Source: Bacteroidota bacterium
GTDB taxonomy: Bacteria > Bacteroidota > Ignavibacteria > Palsa-1295
Length of the DNA: 28,126 bases
Direction of reading: 5' to 3'
NCBI GenBank assembly: GCA_025363505.1
Contig: JANYDV010000013.1
Coordinates: 1-28,126, forward strand
Shown here: positions 24,682 through 28,126 of the stretch, in pieces
Position numbering within the stretch: position 1 is the first letter of the stretch
Layout: every line of letters starts with the position of its first letter
Position numbers and translations under genes: made by a program
The notes under the pieces: generated by a model
What the model was told of the DNA's origin: nothing
Seen by the model: only the letters and a program-made list of their open reading frames with translations
Databases searched by the model: none

Positions 24682-24738
24682 GAATACTACTACTGTTTCA
24701 TCATACACCATTTTTAAATAAATCGAGTACAGACACTT

Positions 24739-27336
24739 ATGAACTTCTCAAGCTCACGACGCCCCCTTGTGATCGGACTTGCCACCGTTGTCGCTGTGAT
24801 CGCGATGATTACACTGTTTGAACCAAGTGTAGCCTTCCGCGCAGTCAAAGCGAAATTGAAGCAACTGACGGTTGCACCAAGTTCTTCCCCCAGCGCAAAT
24901 TATAAGGCTTTTAGCAAATTAATGCCCCCGGTACCGATTCCGCAACCTGATACTTCCACCAACCAATTTAGAAAATTGGTTGTCAAGAATCTCGGTCCGA
25001 TCATCAATTCCGGAAGCGAAGATTTCGGTCCGACCATTACTGCTGATGGCAGAACGATGTACTTCGTTTCACGTCGTCCCGGCAAAGGCTATGATGATTT
25101 TTGGGTAACCACTAACCCAAGTGCTGATGATTCAACATGGACAGCACCAAACAATCTTTCCGATATTAACAGTGAATATGGTGATGGTGCCGCATCGATC
25201 GCCGCTGATGGACAGACGATTTATTTTGCTACCAATCGCGGGACAACCGAAAAGAATGATATGAATATTTGGGTCGCGACGCTCGAAGGTCGTGACTGGA
25301 AAAATATGCATGAAGTCGGTGCACCAATCAACACCACGAAGTGGGAATCGCAGCCGGCTATCAGCCCCGATGGTAAAAGAATGTTCTTTGCATCAAATCG
25401 CGCCGGAAAAATGGGCAGCGAAAATGGCGCCAATGTTGATATTTTTATTTCGCATCTCTTGCCTGACGGGCGTTGGAGCGAGCCGGTCAATCTCGGACCA
25501 AAGATCAATACCAGTGGTTATGACGGTTCGCCGTTTTTGGCTGCCGACGGACAAACACTCTATTTCTGTTCTGATGGACATGGCGGAGTTGGTAAAAAAG
25601 ATATTTTCTTCTCGGAATTTATCGGACCAAACGATCAGGACTGGAGCGCACCGATCGCACTTCCGGAGCCAATCAATAGCTCATCCGATGATATGTTCTT
25701 AACTGTCCCTGCCTCGGGATCGGTACTATTTTTTGCATCTAATCGTGGCGGCGGTTCCGGCGGACTCGATATTTATATGGCAATGAACCCGCCACAGCCA
25801 AAACCAACGCTCGTATTGCGTGGTATTTGTTTTGACGTTAACACCAACGAGAAACTCGCTGCTCACGTCATTATCAAAGATGAGCAAACCGGCGACATCG
25901 TCTATGACAAAGTGGCTAACAGCGAAACTGGTGAATATTTGTGTGTACTAACAGCAAACAAAACCGGTTATCTTGGCGGATCGTATTTAGTCAGTGCGAC
26001 CGAAGCAAATCACTTCCCATACCCTGAAACACGAGTTTCTATTCCATTGCGTAACGACAGCTCTCGTATCATCACCCACGACATCCCGATGAACAATGAA
26101 GAGCCGCCGGTAGTAAAGTGGATTACAGAACAGCCAGAATTGATGACAAAACTTCCTGGTAAATTTCCGAATTTCAAGGGTGTAATTATTCGCGAACAGC
26201 TTACCGTTGAGCTTTTCGCATTGTTGCCAATGGTATTCTTTGATGAAGGCAACGGTGCTATCCCTCCAAGATATGTGTTGTATTCAAGTCCTGCCGAAAC
26301 CCAAAGCTTTACTGAGGATACAATCACTGCAACCTATAACGGATATTATAATTATCTCAACTGTCTCGGTTTCCGTTTGCGCAATAAACCTGAAGCAAAA
26401 ATCGGGCTTGTCGGTTGTAACTCACAGCAATCCGCTGTCGAAAAATCTACCGATCTCTCTCGTACTCGCGCCGAGAATGTCAAAAAATATCTCGTGGATA
26501 TTTGGGGAATTGATGCCGGGCGTATTTCGCTCGAAGCTCGTAATTTACCGGCGAACTCGACGCTTTCGACCACACCGGAAGGTATCGAAGAAAATCGTCG
26601 CGTTGAAGTGCTTTCAGAAGATTGGGAGATTATCAAACCGATTCGTCGCGAAACACTCGTGAAATATCCTGACTATCGCACCGCAAAATTCTCACTCAAG
26701 AACGGTATTCGTGATGAGCGTGTCAAGAGCCGTGAGTTAGTCATTACTCAAGCCGGTACCGAATGGGCAAGAATTTCTGACCTCGGTGCGGTTTCGACAA
26801 CAGTATCAGGTGAATGGAATTGGCGTTCGGACGCAGGGCGTAAGCTTCCTGCCGATGAGACCGATCTCGGCGTTCAGCTTAATGTCACTGACGTTGCCGG
26901 CAAAGTCCATCAGTCAGCTGTTGATATGACCGGAGTGCGCCAGTTCTCACAAAAAGATGTTACCTCAGAGCATCTTCCTGATAAAACTCGCGAAACATAC
27001 AACCTTATTCTTTTCAAGTATAATAGCTCGGAAATGGGTAAATGGAATCAGAAAATTTTGCAAGAATTTGTGTTTCCGCGTATCAAAGGTGGTTCTGATG
27101 TGAATGTGAACGGCTATACCGATATTCTCGGTACACCCGACTATAACCTGAAGCTTTCGAGTAATCGTGCAAGTGCGACGATGAAAGATATTCAGGCAAG
27201 AGTCAAAGGCAACGTTCATACACTCAAATCTACCGGCTTTGGTAAGTCAGCACCGCTCTATCCGAACGAAACTCCGGAAGGACGTTATTACAATCGTACG
27301 GTGCAGGTCGTGATCGAGTCGCCGATCGAACAATAA
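24739..27336 (+). CDS. PD40 beta-propeller protein with two OmpA-like domains
   Basis: An 865-residue envelope protein. An N-terminal hydrophobic segment (residues 9-26) serves as signal or anchor. Residues 85-350 hold five PD40/WD40-like repeats (for example DFGPTITADGRTMYFVSRR, QPAISPDGKRMFFASNR, SPFLAADGQTLYFCSDG). Residues 357-450 resemble a CarboxypepD_reg-like beta domain. Two OmpA-like domains follow (488-626 and 752-862). The second has GYTD...NLKLSSNRA and NRTVQVVI, fitting diaminopimelate binding (Asp795, Arg810). The first keeps LSRTRAENV but has GCNS where GHTD is expected. It is probably periplasmic and bound to peptidoglycan. PD40-OmpA proteins sometimes accompany type IX secretion (PorE-like), but this one is not clearly orthologous. 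No Shine-Dalgarno sequence; a terminator follows. Confidence 0.9.
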   Translation: MNFSSSRRPLVIGLATVVAVIAMITLFEPSVAFRAVKAKLKQLTVAPSSSPSANYKAFSKLMPPVPIPQPDTSTNQFRKLVVKNLGPIINSGSEDFGPTITADGRTMYFVSRRPGKGYDDFWVTTNPSADDSTWTAPNNLSDINSEYGDGAASIAADGQTIYFATNRGTTEKNDMNIWVATLEGRDWKNMHEVGAPINTTKWESQPAISPDGKRMFFASNRAGKMGSENGANVDIFISHLLPDGRWSEPVNLGPKINTSGYDGSPFLAADGQTLYFCSDGHGGVGKKDIFFSEFIGPNDQDWSAPIALPEPINSSSDDMFLTVPASGSVLFFASNRGGGSGGLDIYMAMNPPQPKPTLVLRGICFDVNTNEKLAAHVIIKDEQTGDIVYDKVANSETGEYLCVLTANKTGYLGGSYLVSATEANHFPYPETRVSIPLRNDSSRIITHDIPMNNEEPPVVKWITEQPELMTKLPGKFPNFKGVIIREQLTVELFALLPMVFFDEGNGAIPPRYVLYSSPAETQSFTEDTITATYNGYYNYLNCLGFRLRNKPEAKIGLVGCNSQQSAVEKSTDLSRTRAENVKKYLVDIWGIDAGRISLEARNLPANSTLSTTPEGIEENRRVEVLSEDWEIIKPIRRETLVKYPDYRTAKFSLKNGIRDERVKSRELVITQAGTEWARISDLGAVSTTVSGEWNWRSDAGRKLPADETDLGVQLNVTDVAGKVHQSAVDMTGVRQFSQKDVTSEHLPDKTRETYNLILFKYNSSEMGKWNQKILQEFVFPRIKGGSDVNVNGYTDILGTPDYNLKLSSNRASATMKDIQARVKGNVHTLKSTGFGKSAPLYPNETPEGRYYNRTVQVVIESPIEQ

Positions 27337-27350
27337 GCGTTATCATGATA

Positions 27351-27386
27351 CTCCAACCCCAAGCAGACTGTTTGGGGTTGGAGTTT
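27351..27386 (+). terminator. Terminator after the PD40/OmpA gene
   Basis: A perfect 12-bp stem CTCCAACCCCAA (27351-27362) / TTGGGGTTGGAG (27372-27383) with a 9-nt loop, 14 nt after the stop. The U-tract is short (TTTGTTG), so efficiency rests on the stem. Confidence 0.8.
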
Positions 27387-27498
27387 GTTGTCCTGTTTAA
27401 TTGAAGGTTTGATTGAAGGAACCTTCGACAACAGGGATGGATTAAAATTGTGTGTGTCTTGCCCTCATTTCGTAACTACAGGGCGTGAGTTGTGTTTT

Positions 27499-27518
27499 AA
27501 TGATGTGATTACATCATT
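27499..27518. promoter_or_regulatory. Inverted repeat before the IgGFc-type gene
   Basis: A perfect AATGATGT-gatt-ACATCATT palindrome, ending 23 nt before the ATG and just upstream of the AAAGGA (27525-27530) that could serve as a weak Shine-Dalgarno site. A dimeric-regulator operator or a leader hairpin controlling ribosome access are both possible. Confidence 0.4.
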
Positions 27519-27541
27519 TTACTGAAAGGAACAGCAGCGAT

Positions 27542-28126
27542 ATGTTTCGAAGATTGTCCCAACTACTCCTCGTCATTTCAATGACGATCACTCTTGCAAG
27601 CATAGGGCACAGCCCTCTTTCGGCACAAGGGAGAATTACCCACACCGTCATTTCAGAAAACCAAAGCGCCCCAAATTTGGGAAGAGATTTGTGGTTTGCT
27701 ATACCGCAAAACTATTTTCGCACGGGACAGTTGGGAAATTCAAATAGGTATTTTTATATCTATATTACATCGACAAGGAACACTACTGCGCATATCCAGA
27801 TCGGGAATTCACCAGAATTTGCAAAAACAATCACAGCAAATCAAACAACAATTGTACAATCATTACCAAATAAACAGGATTTTCCTACCACTACTGAATT
27901 AAGTTCAAGTGGTATTGCGGAAAAAAGAGCAGTTCACATTTGGTCTACCGACGCAGATCTTTCTGTGTATTTTCTTTCGAGAGCTCTTGAGACTTCTGAT
28001 GGTATGTACGTAATTCCAACGGTTGGTTGGGGTACAGAATATGTCGTAGCAGCCTATAACGCCCTTGTTGTTTCATCGGCTCTTGCTGACCTTCCTTCAG
28101 AATTTGTAGTGGTAGCTAATCAAGAT
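27542..28126 (+). CDS. IgGFc-binding-type surface protein, N-terminal part
   Basis: The 5' end of a gene that runs off the window; 195 residues are visible without a stop. Signal peptide at residues 1-28 (hydrophobic LLLVISMTITLASIG, cleavage near LSAQG). The mature N-terminus has GRDLWFAIPQNYF (47-59), then a beta-rich stretch with IYITSTRNTTAHIQIG and later YVIPTVGWGTEYVV. This order matches the N-terminal domain of the IgGFc-binding-protein family (PF17517-like), found in large secreted FCB proteins that often end in a Por sorting domain; that end is not visible here. Immunoglobulin binding should not be assumed. The upstream 205 nt hold a terminator, a direct repeat ATTGAAGG (27400 and 27412) and an operator-like palindrome. 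Confidence 0.75.
   Translation, partial: MFRRLSQLLLVISMTITLASIGHSPLSAQGRITHTVISENQSAPNLGRDLWFAIPQNYFRTGQLGNSNRYFYIYITSTRNTTAHIQIGNSPEFAKTITANQTTIVQSLPNKQDFPTTTELSSSGIAEKRAVHIWSTDADLSVYFLSRALETSDGMYVIPTVGWGTEYVVAAYNALVVSSALADLPSEFVVVANQD

Overview
The window reads as a chromosomal stretch of a Gram-negative bacterium of the Bacteroidota–Chlorobiota (FCB) group. The support is a subtilisin-like protease with a Por-type (type IX secretion) C-terminal sorting domain, a TANFOR-type secreted protein, a PD40/OmpA envelope protein, DUF4397 and IgGFc-binding-type surface proteins, an lpxH gene (lipid A, hence an outer membrane), and many start codons with an AT-rich leader but no Shine-Dalgarno sequence. 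The mix would fit an Ignavibacteria/Kapaibacteria-like lineage, but that placement is inference. Gene density is high and there is no rRNA, tRNA, CRISPR array, transposase or prophage. The only clear mobile-type signals are a toxin-antitoxin pair and two degenerate copies of a dispersed palindromic repeat.

Layout. 1-3.8 kb: the 3' end of ddl (D-Ala-D-Ala ligase) converges on a DedA membrane protein; then come a divergent esterase, a pirin, and a leftward acylphosphatase-methyltransferase pair. 3.8-4.1 kb: a non-coding stretch with the repeats. 4.1-6.8 kb: an L-asparaginase (leftward), then a ParE/RelE-type toxin-antitoxin pair running directly into ruvB. 6.8-10.4 kb: an orphan lipoprotein, a cation-dependent O-methyltransferase, and a 645-residue secreted TANFOR-type protein with a duplicated Cys/His motif. 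10.35-10.75 kb: a 400-nt leader region with a Crp/Fnr-like operator, before a glycine-rich RRM protein. 11.3-14 kb: a 652-residue aconitase and a TylF-like methyltransferase converging on a strong terminator. 14.2-18.2 kb: a DUF4412 lipoprotein and the 1001-residue sorted subtilase. 18.2-22.5 kb, leftward: lpxH, a class A penicillin-binding protein and an acyl-CoA dehydrogenase. 22.5-28.1 kb, rightward: a GNAT acetyltransferase and three envelope or surface proteins (DUF4397 repeats, PD40 plus two OmpA-like domains, and the start of an IgGFc-binding-type protein).

Much of the window serves the cell envelope: peptidoglycan precursor (ddl) and polymer (PBP1A) synthesis, lipid A (lpxH), peptidoglycan anchoring (OmpA-like), lipoproteins and type IX cargo. 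The rest is housekeeping metabolism (aconitase, acyl-CoA dehydrogenase, asparaginase) and DNA repair (ruvB). Convergent neighbours are packed so tightly that several pairs overlap or abut at their stop codons. No complete novel multi-gene defence or metabolic system is evident. The least explained items are the duplicated C-x3-KGHxGxH module of the TANFOR-type protein, the toxin-antitoxin-ruvB arrangement, and the second half of the subtilase.
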